18,443 nucleotides of DNA from CAZIOI01 sp964540855 (GCA_964540855.1 CAZIOI010000010.1:1-18443), one strand, 5' to 3'. Shown: positions 7,321-13,527, counted from the first letter of the stretch. Notes: a model not told the origin generated them from the sequence alone. Numbers and translations: made by a program.

Positions 7321-7370
7321 TAACTAACAATTAATACAACAAAATTGTTATTATACATCATCCGCTACGC
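7312..7370. repeat. inverted repeat between the recombinase and first cassette gene (possible operator or attI region)
   Basis: GCGTAGC (7312-7318) and GCTACGC (7364-7370) are perfect inverted copies. Inside them AACAATT and AATTGTT (about 7326-7349) form a second stem. The left arm overlaps the recombinase -35 box, which would suit autoregulation. About 10 bases to the right, AACTAGTTATCT at 7377-7387 contains a GTTA core like those of the attC-like sites and is a candidate insertion point. The attI role is inference from position only. Confidence 0.5.
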
Positions 7371-7450
7371 ATAAAAACTAGTTATCTGTAATTAATTTTG
7401 AATTTGAAATTTTTTGGCGCACTTAAGAAACTTTATTAAATAAACTTTGA

Positions 7451-7456
7451 TATTCT
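7451..7456 (+). promoter_or_regulatory. possible -10 box for a leaderless transcript
   Basis: TATTCT ends six bases before the ATG at 7463, so transcription would begin at or next to the start codon. No Shine-Dalgarno site precedes this ATG. There is no clear -35 box. Confidence 0.35.
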
Positions 7457-7462
7457 TTAATT

Positions 7463-8587
7463 ATGAAACTTCCATTGCTTGATTATACTTCGGCGCTGTT
7501 TGAAAAAACAAATTTTGAAAATGTGTTGCTTATTGCTGTTCAACATATTCTAGATTCAAACTTTTCGATGTTTGAATATTTATTTGATATGGGTCTCAAA
7601 CCAGAAAACACTTTTTTGCTTGGGAAATGCTATTCAACAAACAAAGAAGTATTTGAGAAATTCCGCAAAAAAGGTGTTTATGTCCATAATGGAAGCTCAA
7701 AGTTCGATAGCAATTTACCTTATGACAGCCAGTTTGAATCAGAAAATAAAGACTTTCTCAATGTTATTCAGGAGAAAGTAAATTTTGAAGATTATGAGAA
7801 AGTCTTGCTTGTTGATGATGGGGGCTATCTTGTTTATTTTGGAAATTCTTTCCTAAGGAATTTCTCTAATGTTGTGGCTATCGAACAAACTTCTTCAGGA
7901 TACAACAAATTAAAAAATGAAAAACTGACTCTTCCTGTTATAAATGTCGCCCGCTCAAATGCTAAACTTGTATATGAATCTCCATTTATTGCGGATTTAA
8001 TTGTAAAAAAATTATCTTCAAAATTAAAGGAATTACAATTAAATCCTAAATCCTGTCTGATTATCGGGGCGGGCTCTATTGGAAAAGAACTTTTTAGTTT
8101 ATTAAAAAATAACTTTGAGACCCATATCTACGATGTTCAGCAACACATTTCTGATTTCGGGAAAACCGAACTTACAAATATCATTTCTGATTTCGATTTG
8201 ATTATTGGTGCTACGGGAGAAGAAATTACAAATGATAAAATTTATAGCAAATTGAAGAAAGGTGCTATTTTAGTTAGTGCTTCTTCTTCGGATAGAGAAT
8301 TTAATGCTGTGAATTTAAGAAAATCTGCACCAATAACTAAAGACTGCCACGAAGACATTTTTGTAAATGATATTTGGTTATTAAATTGCGGTTTTCCTTT
8401 GAACTTTGATGGAAATAAAAATAGCGCCTCACCAGAAAAAATACAGCTTACTCGTGCTTTGATGCTTTCAGCTATTTTTTTAGCAATGGAAAAAGAATAT
8501 CAAAAAGATTTTATTGAATTAGAGCCAAAATATCAAAAACTGATTGTTGAAGAATTCAATAAAATCGAACGTGCGCCAAAAAATTAA
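7463..8587 (+). CDS. S-adenosylhomocysteine hydrolase-like NAD-binding protein
   Basis: This 374-residue protein is a distant relative of S-adenosylhomocysteine hydrolase (SAHH). The segment EQTSSGYNKLKNEKLTLPVI followed by NVARSNAK aligns with the SAHH block EETTTG...PAINVNDSVTKSKFDN. VDDGGYLVYF corresponds to the DDGGD block. CLIIGAGSIGKEL near 198-210 is the GxGxxG NAD-binding loop, and DLIIGATGEE followed by LKKGAILVSASSSDREF matches the following Rossmann strands. The lysine of the active-site block is kept, but the substrate aspartate region is changed (VARS for VNDS; VYES for KFDN) and the C-terminal KPDRYRY-type tail is missing. SAHH activity is therefore doubtful. It is the first gene beside the recombinase, carries no Shine-Dalgarno site and is followed by an attC-like site. 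I see no partner that defines its substrate. Confidence 0.8.
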   Translation: MKLPLLDYTSALFEKTNFENVLLIAVQHILDSNFSMFEYLFDMGLKPENTFLLGKCYSTNKEVFEKFRKKGVYVHNGSSKFDSNLPYDSQFESENKDFLNVIQEKVNFEDYEKVLLVDDGGYLVYFGNSFLRNFSNVVAIEQTSSGYNKLKNEKLTLPVINVARSNAKLVYESPFIADLIVKKLSSKLKELQLNPKSCLIIGAGSIGKELFSLLKNNFETHIYDVQQHISDFGKTELTNIISDFDLIIGATGEEITNDKIYSKLKKGAILVSASSSDREFNAVNLRKSAPITKDCHEDIFVNDIWLLNCGFPLNFDGNKNSASPEKIQLTRALMLSAIFLAMEKEYQKDFIELEPKYQKLIVEEFNKIERAPKN

Positions 8588-8673
8588 TTGTGTTATGTTA
8601 CTCAAATTCAAAATTAACTTGCTCCACTTTGTTCCGCACCACGCTGCGCTCTCCTCCCTTTGGTCGTCGGGAC
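8588..8673. other. non-coding spacer before the first attC-like site
   Basis: There is no gene here. The stretch is pyrimidine-rich and carries CTCCACTTTGTTCCGC, a weak copy of the TTCCACT.CGTTCC loop found in the attC-like sites further right. It may be debris of an older site. Confidence 0.35.
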
Positions 8674-8773
8674 AGATAACAAGGGATATACGGTTCAGCC
8701 CTCAGCTCGGGCTTCACCCAAATTTTTCTTCCACTTCGTTCCAGAAAAACTTCGTATATCCCTGACGTTAGAC
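8674..8773 (+). repeat. attC-like site 1
   Basis: The site has the layout of an integron attC: AGATAAC (8674-8680), one A, arm AGGGATATACG (8682-8692), a 60-base structured loop, the perfect complementary arm CGTATATCCCT (8753-8763), spacer GAC, and core GTTAGAC (8767-8773). GTTAGAC fits the attC right-box consensus GTTRRRY. Inside the loop are GCCC/GGGC and a hairpin with TTTTTCT (8723-8729) pairing AGAAAAA (8743-8749). That hairpin is homologous to one in site 2. The 100-base length is within the known attC range. Confidence 0.75.
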
Positions 8774-8827
8774 AAAATTGCTCCGTTATCACTACGCAAC
8801 TTCGTCTAACACGGAATATCTGGCTAC

Positions 8828-9438
8828 GCCAGCGAAATAAAATTTTAAAAAATTATTTTATGGAAAAATGGAAAATATTAAAAGAGACTGATGTTTCGCC
8901 AAGTAAATGGTTCCCAGTCTTGCAACACACTGTTAAATTGCCAAACGGAACAATTATTGACGACTATTTCATTTCGCCGATGGGCAATGTAGTTATGGTT
9001 TTGCCCATTACATCGAAAAATGAGATTGTCCTTATCAAACAATATAAGCACGCATTGGGTGAAATTTTAATTGAACTACCAGCGGGTTTCCAGCAAAAAG
9101 GAAAAACCTTGGAAGAGTCCGCACTTGCAGAGTTAGAAGAAGAGGTTGGTATAAAAACAACGGCGGATAATCTCATTTTTCTTGGCAAGACTGCGAACAA
9201 TCCGACCAAGACGACTCATGTTACATTTGGCTACTTGGCGAAAAATTTAGAATTTAATTCTAAACAAAACACAGAAATTACTGAAAATATTGAAATATTG
9301 AAAGTCTCACCGAATGAGGCATTGGAAATGATTAAGAGGGGCGAGATCTGGGTTGCTGACTCAGTTGTAAATATTACGAGAGCATTTTTCCAGTTTCCTG
9401 ACATTTTTAGATAATTTTTAAAATTTTATTTCGCTGGC
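8828..9438. repeat. 28-bp inverted repeats flanking the NUDIX gene
   Basis: The left copy is at 8828-8856 and the right copy at 9411-9438. They are inverse complements over 28 bases apart from one extra A in the left copy. Each begins at its outer end with GCCAGCGAAATAAAATTTTA, followed by an AT-rich inner part. They lie just inside the attC-like arms of site 2. There is no transposase between them. The single-stranded region could fold into one large hairpin with the gene in its loop. Confidence 0.85.
8860..9414 (+). CDS. NUDIX hydrolase, ADP-ribose pyrophosphatase-like
   Basis: This 184-residue NUDIX protein resembles ADP-ribose pyrophosphatases, which cleave ADP-ribose and related nucleotide sugars to AMP and a sugar phosphate. 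QYKHALGEILIELPAG at about 61-76 is the block that precedes the NUDIX box in that subfamily. The box (76-98) ends AELEEEVGI. It keeps the metal-binding ELEEE core but has K where the first conserved E stands (residue 82) and A in place of the R of REU, so activity may be altered. The ATG follows an AT-rich stretch with no Shine-Dalgarno site. The gene sits between perfect inverted repeats inside the split attC-like site, and its stop codon lies inside the right repeat. Confidence 0.87.
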   Translation: MEKWKILKETDVSPSKWFPVLQHTVKLPNGTIIDDYFISPMGNVVMVLPITSKNEIVLIKQYKHALGEILIELPAGFQQKGKTLEESALAELEEEVGIKTTADNLIFLGKTANNPTKTTHVTFGYLAKNLEFNSKQNTEITENIEILKVSPNEALEMIKRGEIWVADSVVNITRAFFQFPDIFR

Positions 9439-9548
9439 TCTGCCCAAATTTTTGTTCCACTACGTTCCGCAAAAACTTCAGATATTCGGATACGTTAGCT
9501 GAAATAAATATTATCTTTTTCTAAATGCATCAATATTGGAAACAAAAT

Positions 9549-9554
9549 AGGAGG
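9549..9554 (+). promoter_or_regulatory. Shine-Dalgarno site deciding the HEPN-like gene start
   Basis: AGGAGG lies nine bases before ATG 9564. An in-frame ATG at 9525 has no such site, so 9564 is preferred. Confidence 0.75.
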
Positions 9555-9563
9555 CAAATTGAA

Positions 9564-10205
9564 ATGACAATAACTCATTTGAATCGCTTTCACCTTAGAG
9601 CAGTACGGAAAGAAACGAAAGTGAGTGATTTGTCTTTGGATAATATTTTTTCAAAGTTAATACTCGTTTTATGGGTATCACTAATTGAAGTTGAATATAA
9701 TATTTTGATTTCTGAAAATGAACACTTCACTAAGAAGTATTGTGATAATACAAATTATTCAAAGAAAACGTTGGTTGAAAAATGGGAATTGCTACTAGAC
9801 TTCTTTTTTAAAGAACAATACTTCAAAAATCAAGAGCGTGAACTGAATATTACAAATCTAGGTCACACAGTATTTTATAGATATGATACTTTGAAAAAAA
9901 TTATCCAAAACGATTTAAACCTTTTTGTTGAGCTACGAAATAAAATTGCTCACGGACAATGGGCGGTTGCTCTGAATTGCGATCTACTGCAAAAAAATCA
10001 GACCCTCACGACACACATATGGACACTCACCAAAAAAGAAATGATGTTGGTAAAATCACTTCACAAAAATTTGCCTCCTATTTTTAAATTATTAATTCAA
10101 TCAAAAAACATTTTCGAGAGAGATTACGATAAATATATTAACAGGATGATAAAAGCCAAAAAAGACGCAGACCTAAAGTATAATTGGATTAAACGAAGAA
10201 GATAA
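9564..10205 (+). CDS. HEPN-like domain protein (possible RNase)
   Basis: I do not recognise this 213-residue protein as a named family. It is predicted mostly helical and contains LFVELRNKIAHGQW near 120-133. The R125-N-K-I-A-H130 pattern is the RxxxxH signature of HEPN domains, many of which are metal-independent RNases in toxin-antitoxin or defence systems, while others only bind nucleotides. No antitoxin-like partner such as a MNT nucleotidyltransferase is adjacent. The gene stops 10 bases before attC-like site 3, the classic spacing of an integron cassette gene, and begins about 65 bases after the site 2 core. The lysine- and arginine-rich C-terminus (NWIKRRR) would suit nucleic acid binding. 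The HEPN assignment rests mainly on this one motif. Confidence 0.7.
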   Translation: MTITHLNRFHLRAVRKETKVSDLSLDNIFSKLILVLWVSLIEVEYNILISENEHFTKKYCDNTNYSKKTLVEKWELLLDFFFKEQYFKNQERELNITNLGHTVFYRYDTLKKIIQNDLNLFVELRNKIAHGQWAVALNCDLLQKNQTLTTHIWTLTKKEMMLVKSLHKNLPPIFKLLIQSKNIFERDYDKYINRMIKAKKDADLKYNWIKRRR

Positions 10206-10215
10206 TATTTACATC

Positions 10216-10302
10216 AACTAACACTCGATATCCGCAAGGGCCAAAGCCACATTTCAATTCGCTTCGCTTCATTGAAACGTCGGATATCGAGAAACGTTAT
10301 AT
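10216..10302 (+). repeat. attC-like site 3
   Basis: AACTAAC (10216-10222), one A, arm CTCGATATCCG (10224-10234), a 46-base loop with inner stem TTTCAAT/ATTGAAA (about 10252-10277), the perfect complementary arm CGGATATCGAG (10281-10291), spacer AAAC, and core GTTATAT (10296-10302). The 11-bp arms are perfect, and the order of boxes is the same as in sites 1 and 2. It lies 10 bases after the HEPN-like gene. Confidence 0.75.
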
Positions 10303-10360
10303 GAAATTGAAAGTCAGTTCTGTAGAAATATTTTCAATATATAGCTAAGGTTAAGTTACT

Positions 10361-10876
10361 ATGACGAACAAAAATATTGAAATCAAAGCGAAATCTAATA
10401 ATCAAGATTTTATAAGAGAAATTTTAAAGTCGAGGAATGCCGACTTTAAAGGTGTTGATCATCAAATTGATACATATTTTAAAGTCAATAACGGAAGATT
10501 GAAGTTAAGAGAGGGAAAAATTGAGAATCAACTGATTCATTATCTAAGAGAAAATAAAAAAGGGCCAAAGCAATCTGACTTTACTTTATTTAAATCGGAC
10601 CCTAAGTCTTCATTGAAGGAAGTTTTGACCAAAGCCCTGGGGGTTTTAGTTGTAGTAGATAAAAAAAGAGAAATTTATTTTATCGATAACGTAAAATTTC
10701 ATATTGATATTGTTAAAGATTTGGGGACTTTTGTTGAAATTGAAGCCATTGATAACGATGGTACAATTGGAAAAGATAAATTACTTAAACAGTGTCAGTT
10801 TTTCCTTGAATTGTTTGAAATTTCTCAAGAAGATTTGATTTCAGTTTCTTATAGTGATTTATTATTACTAAAGTAA
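10361..10876 (+). CDS. CYTH domain protein (class IV adenylate cyclase / triphosphatase family)
   Basis: CYTH proteins are metal-dependent enzymes with a tunnel-shaped active site that act on triphosphates: class IV adenylate cyclases, thiamine or inorganic triphosphatases and RNA triphosphatases. The 171-residue length fits. NIEIKAK at 5-11 is the N-terminal signature strand (ExExK, with N in place of the first E, as in several CyaB-like members). QIDTYFKVNNGRLKLRE near 35-51, the HYLREN strand with GPKQSDF, and late acidic strands such as TFVEIEAID complete the barrel. The precise substrate cannot be read from sequence. It follows attC-like site 3 and precedes an unrecognised gene by 13 bases. 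The Shine-Dalgarno site is weak (TAAGG, 10 bases upstream). Confidence 0.87.
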   Translation: MTNKNIEIKAKSNNQDFIREILKSRNADFKGVDHQIDTYFKVNNGRLKLREGKIENQLIHYLRENKKGPKQSDFTLFKSDPKSSLKEVLTKALGVLVVVDKKREIYFIDNVKFHIDIVKDLGTFVEIEAIDNDGTIGKDKLLKQCQFFLELFEISQEDLISVSYSDLLLLK

Positions 10877-10889
10877 CGGGTTAACCTCT

Positions 10890-11201
10890 ATGTTCAAAGA
10901 AATTATTAAGTGGGATATTTACGAAGTCAGATCAGAGTCAGCCCCGATGACTGGAGTGATGTTGCGTGGTAGGATTAGAAAATTTTGCTTAGGAGACAAC
11001 AGAAATGTACTTGTAGAAAATACCCAAGACATAGAAGATTCTGTGCGATTTGCGATTCCTGCGGGAGAAAATTCTGACGACATTGGTTTATACGTAAGTA
11101 AGATTTTACCAGATGCCAAAATTGAGTTGGTTAGGGAGGGTGTGCCAAATCCTGTGTTATCAAAATTAAAAGTAAATATTGAAGATAGATACACACTTTG
11201 A
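10890..11201 (+). CDS. small uncharacterised protein, possibly acylphosphatase-like fold
   Basis: I do not recognise this 103-residue protein with confidence. The order of elements, MLRGRIRKFCLGDNRNVLVE followed by NTQDIEDSVRFAI and then KILPDAKIELV, vaguely follows the beta-alpha-beta plan of acylphosphatases (GxV...N..DG.V), but the catalytic loop sequence GxVQGVGFR is not there. It is soluble, with no signal peptide or membrane segment. It sits 13 bases after the CYTH gene and its stop overlaps the first possible (TTG) start of the MazG-like gene, so the three probably share a transcript. No Shine-Dalgarno site is seen. Confidence 0.65.
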   Translation: MFKEIIKWDIYEVRSESAPMTGVMLRGRIRKFCLGDNRNVLVENTQDIEDSVRFAIPAGENSDDIGLYVSKILPDAKIELVREGVPNPVLSKLKVNIEDRYTL

Positions 11202-11221
11202 TAACTTTTTTGTTTAACCAT

Positions 11222-11572
11222 ATGAAAGAAAAACAAATCACAACAATGAAGGAGGCCCAGCAATTACTAAAATTTTTCGCTAAGCGAAATAACTGGAAAG
11301 ATGTTCCGAATGTTGATAAATTTGATCATTTGCATGAAGAACTAATTGAAATGTCTCAGCATCTGAGATACAAATCTGAAATAGAACGAAAAGAATTTGT
11401 TGAAAAAAACAAAGAAATTTTTGTAGATGGAATAGGCGATTTGTTTTTCGGAACTTGCCGTCTTGCTAACCAACTTGGGGTGGATATTGAAGAAGCTTTT
11501 AATTTAGTTAAGACAGAAATTCTTGCAAAATATAATCATAAAAAATCTGAGAATAATTTGACAAAAAAGTGA
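11222..11572 (+). CDS. MazG-like nucleotide pyrophosphohydrolase-fold protein
   Basis: MazG-family enzymes hydrolyse (d)NTPs to the monophosphate, often removing unwanted nucleotides. In this 116-residue protein HEELIEM (38-44) supplies the first ExxE pair, and FVDGIGDLFFGTCRLANQLGVDIEEAF (67-93) follows the usual second helix. In the ExxD motif the E is replaced by G70 while D73 stays, and D69 stands next to it, so one metal ligand may be lost or shifted. I prefer ATG 11222 over TTG 11198, which overlaps the previous gene, although neither has a clear ribosome site. A hairpin-rich spacer follows. Confidence 0.72.
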   Translation: MKEKQITTMKEAQQLLKFFAKRNNWKDVPNVDKFDHLHEELIEMSQHLRYKSEIERKEFVEKNKEIFVDGIGDLFFGTCRLANQLGVDIEEAFNLVKTEILAKYNHKKSENNLTKK

Positions 11573-11617
11573 CAAGTACGAGTAAAGCTTGCGAATATCG
11601 CGCTTTGCTTATCCTTG
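11573..11617. repeat. strong hairpin after the MazG-like gene
   Basis: GTAAAGC (11582-11588) pairs with GCTTTGC (11602-11608) with one wobble, GCG pairs with CGC inside, and CAAG (11573-11576) pairs with CTTG (11614-11617). There is no T run. The central AATATCGC resembles the arms of the attC-like sites, but TAAC and GTTA boxes in the right places are missing. The rest of the gap to 11727 shows nothing else I can name. Confidence 0.5.
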
Positions 11618-11727
11618 TGCAACAGTAGTTAAGTAACTTGACCAGTGTTTTGCTTGGTTGCTTGGCTTAAAAACGTTGTTTGAGAACGCTATCTCCGATT
11701 TTTTTAGACAAATAATATGGATCAAAC

Positions 11728-12141
11728 ATGAAGCTTTGCAGTGCATGTTTATTGGGCGTCAAATGTAGATACGATGGAAAGAGTAAGCCAAATAAAAAAG
11801 TCCTTGCTCTTTCAAAAAACGAAGTTCTTATTCCTATTTGCCCAGAGCAATTTGGCGGTTTACCAACTCCCAGAAAACCTTCCGAACAACGAGGAGAAGA
11901 GGTCGTTACAAAATCAGGAAAGAGTGTAACGAAAAATTTCCAGAATGGTGCTGAAGAAGTTTTAAAAATTGCTAAATTATACAATATAAAAAGTGCTATA
12001 TTAAAACAGCGCAGTCCCTCCTGTGGTTCTGGGCAAATCTACGATGGTACTTTTTCCGGAACAATTATTAAAGGAGATGGCGTAACAACCGAACTGCTTA
12101 AGAAAAATGGAATAAAAGTTATTTCCGATGAAGACTTATAG
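11728..12141 (+). CDS. DUF523 family protein (thiouracil desulfidase-related)
   Basis: This is a full-length DUF523 (YbbK-type) protein of 137 residues. Visible signatures are SACLLGVKCRYDG at 5-17 with C7 and C13, IPICPEQFGGLPTPR with C38, and ILKQRSPSCGSGQIYDGTFSG with C99. DUF523 includes the 2-thiouracil desulfidase TudS, an Fe-S enzyme that removes sulfur from thiolated uracil. The conserved cysteines here would suit cluster binding, but most family members have no proven activity. A role in handling damaged or modified nucleobases would fit the neighbouring NUDIX and MazG genes. No strong Shine-Dalgarno site is visible. Confidence 0.9.
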   Translation: MKLCSACLLGVKCRYDGKSKPNKKVLALSKNEVLIPICPEQFGGLPTPRKPSEQRGEEVVTKSGKSVTKNFQNGAEEVLKIAKLYNIKSAILKQRSPSCGSGQIYDGTFSGTIIKGDGVTTELLKKNGIKVISDEDL

Positions 12142-12180
12142 TCAATCCATGCCAGACTTTTTTTACTCCATCGCGTTGAG

Positions 12181-12206
12181 GCGTCAGATATCGAAAAACG
12201 TAATAT
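12181..12206 (+). repeat. right half of a degenerate attC-like site 4
   Basis: GCGTCAGATATCGAAAAACG (12181-12200) leading into GTAATAT (12200-12206) aligns with the right half of site 3: same arm core GATATCGA, an AAAC spacer and a nearly identical core box, with GTAA in place of GTTA. No complementary left half is present upstream. Confidence 0.5.
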
Positions 12207-12284
12207 TCAAAAATTTTTATTAGCCACAAATTTGGGAAATAAAGAGCAAACTTGTTAAATATGCGTTAATTTATCTTGATTATT

Positions 12285-13430
12285 ATGACCAGCATAATCG
12301 AAAACTCTAAAAAAATCTTTTCCGATATTTGCGAAAAATACAAATGTCACGATAAGGATATAATGCAAGGGGTAGAAGGAGAAAAGTTACATGCTTTAGA
12401 TGTTTTAGATTGGACTGGAAAGCTAAATCCAAATGCTCCAATCTCTTTAAAATTAGCGGCTTTATTTCATGATATTGATAGAGTGATAACCCCTAAAACC
12501 CCTAAAATGGGAGGCGGTTTTAAGGGTGATAGAGGCAGCAAATCATATTTAGAGTACAAGAAAAAGCACGCGAAGAGGAGCGCAGAATTTATTATTCCTA
12601 TTTTAAAGAAAAATAATATTAGCAGTAGCATTCTGAAAAAGATTGAATTTTTAATAATTCACCATGATGATATCGGGAAAGAAATTGAAAAAATAGATAA
12701 CACAGAATTAAATTACCTCGCCGCCGCCGATAGTTTTGCGTTTTTCACTTCCATAGCTCCTAAATTATTTGAAGTAGAAGGAAAAGAAAGAATTCGAGAT
12801 AAAATAATATTTATGATTGATAAACTTCCTGATTTTGCCAGAATACTTCTCTGGGAGCATCAATTAGAAAATGTCGTTTTTGATGACCTTAAAAATGAAA
12901 TAATTAAGAAATACTACATAAAAAACAACCCAAGAGAAAAAGAATATAATTTTTGTCCTTCTTGTACTGCTAAACTTACAAGGAAAACTGTGGAAAAAAT
13001 AAAGCTACTTTCTTGTACAAAATGTAGCTTTATTTTTTGGAATAATCCCAAACCCACTGTTAGTATAATTCTTAAAAAAGATGGAAAAATTTTACTTATA
13101 AAACGAGCTAAAAAACCATTGAAAGATTTTTGGTGTTTACCGGGAGGTTATATTGACTATTCGGAGAAACCGGAAAATGCATTGATTCGAGAAACTGAAG
13201 AAGAAACCGGTCTAAATATCAAAATTGATAAATTAGTTGGTGTTTATCAGATAGATAATGACCCACGGGGAATAAATCTTGATATAATCTATTCCGGTTC
13301 GATAATGGGTGGTAAGCTTAGTCTTAACAAGGAGTCATCGGAATCTAGGTATTTTTCGATAGATGCCTTACCAAAATTAATTGCCTATAAACACAGGGAA
13401 GCGATACGAGATTGGAAAAATATTAAGTAA
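12285..13430 (+). CDS. HD domain / zinc-ribbon / NUDIX fusion protein
   Basis: This 381-residue protein joins two hydrolases. Residues 1 to about 200 form an HD-type metal-dependent phosphohydrolase-like domain: H36, the HD pair in LFHDIDR (62-63), HH near 126-127 and AAAD near 149. Residues 224-247 hold a zinc ribbon (CPSC and CTKC). Residues about 255-381 form a NUDIX domain, with a perfect box (about 288-310) ending RETEEETGL. The ribbon-NUDIX half is the arrangement seen in NudC-like and related NUDIX enzymes. The HD-NUDIX fusion suggests two successive steps on one nucleotide, for example pyrophosphate cleavage followed by removal of a phosphate, but the substrate is unknown. ATG 12285 is preferred to TTG 12276. 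Neither has a Shine-Dalgarno site, and TATCTT at 12272-12277 could be the -10 box of a leaderless transcript. Confidence 0.85.
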   Translation: MTSIIENSKKIFSDICEKYKCHDKDIMQGVEGEKLHALDVLDWTGKLNPNAPISLKLAALFHDIDRVITPKTPKMGGGFKGDRGSKSYLEYKKKHAKRSAEFIIPILKKNNISSSILKKIEFLIIHHDDIGKEIEKIDNTELNYLAAADSFAFFTSIAPKLFEVEGKERIRDKIIFMIDKLPDFARILLWEHQLENVVFDDLKNEIIKKYYIKNNPREKEYNFCPSCTAKLTRKTVEKIKLLSCTKCSFIFWNNPKPTVSIILKKDGKILLIKRAKKPLKDFWCLPGGYIDYSEKPENALIRETEEETGLNIKIDKLVGVYQIDNDPRGINLDIIYSGSIMGGKLSLNKESSESRYFSIDALPKLIAYKHREAIRDWKNIK

Positions 13431-13527
13431 GCCATATGCAACTTACATAAATTGTGAAATAATTTTTCGAGCTGACGCGTAGCCCCGCGCATTGAGTAAA
13501 ATTTCTTATTTTTTAGGTACTTAATTT

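Larger units (their letters stand above)
8804..9500 (+). repeat. attC-like site 2, split by a NUDIX gene
   Basis: The left half is GTCTAAC (8804-8810), one A, arm CGGAATATCTG (8812-8822). The right half is CAGATATTCGG (9479-9489), spacer ATAC, core GTTAGCT (9494-9500). Nine arm bases pair perfectly (8814-8822 with 9479-9487), then C8812 can pair with G9488 leaving G8813 extrahelical, as attC arms often do. The right half is plainly homologous to that of site 1, including the TTTTTG/CAAAAA hairpin (9449-9454 with 9470-9475). Only 30 bases separate the site 1 core from this left half. The two halves therefore enclose the whole NUDIX gene, where other sites have a loop of 46-60 bases. Confidence 0.65.

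Noticed and set aside
7275..7361. N-terminal extension of the recombinase to 7361
   Set aside because: The extra 29 codons overlap the promoter and inverted repeat and do not look like recombinase sequence. The homology begins at ATG 7274.
8828..9438. Insertion sequence or transposon with terminal inverted repeats
   Set aside because: The only gene inside is a NUDIX hydrolase, there is no transposase, and no target-site duplication is visible. A non-autonomous element remains possible, but the attC-like context explains the position better.
9525..9563. Upstream ATG start for the HEPN-like gene
   Set aside because: No ribosome site is present, while AGGAGG sits nine bases before the in-frame ATG at 9564.
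11573..11727. attC-like site after the MazG-like gene
   Set aside because: There is a good hairpin with an ATATCGC core and a later CGTTGTTTGA, but no TAAC/GTTA pair at the right spacing around complementary arms.
13431..13527. attC-like site between HD-NUDIX and MazG genes
   Set aside because: No arms or core boxes were found, so the array is only claimed to about 12206.
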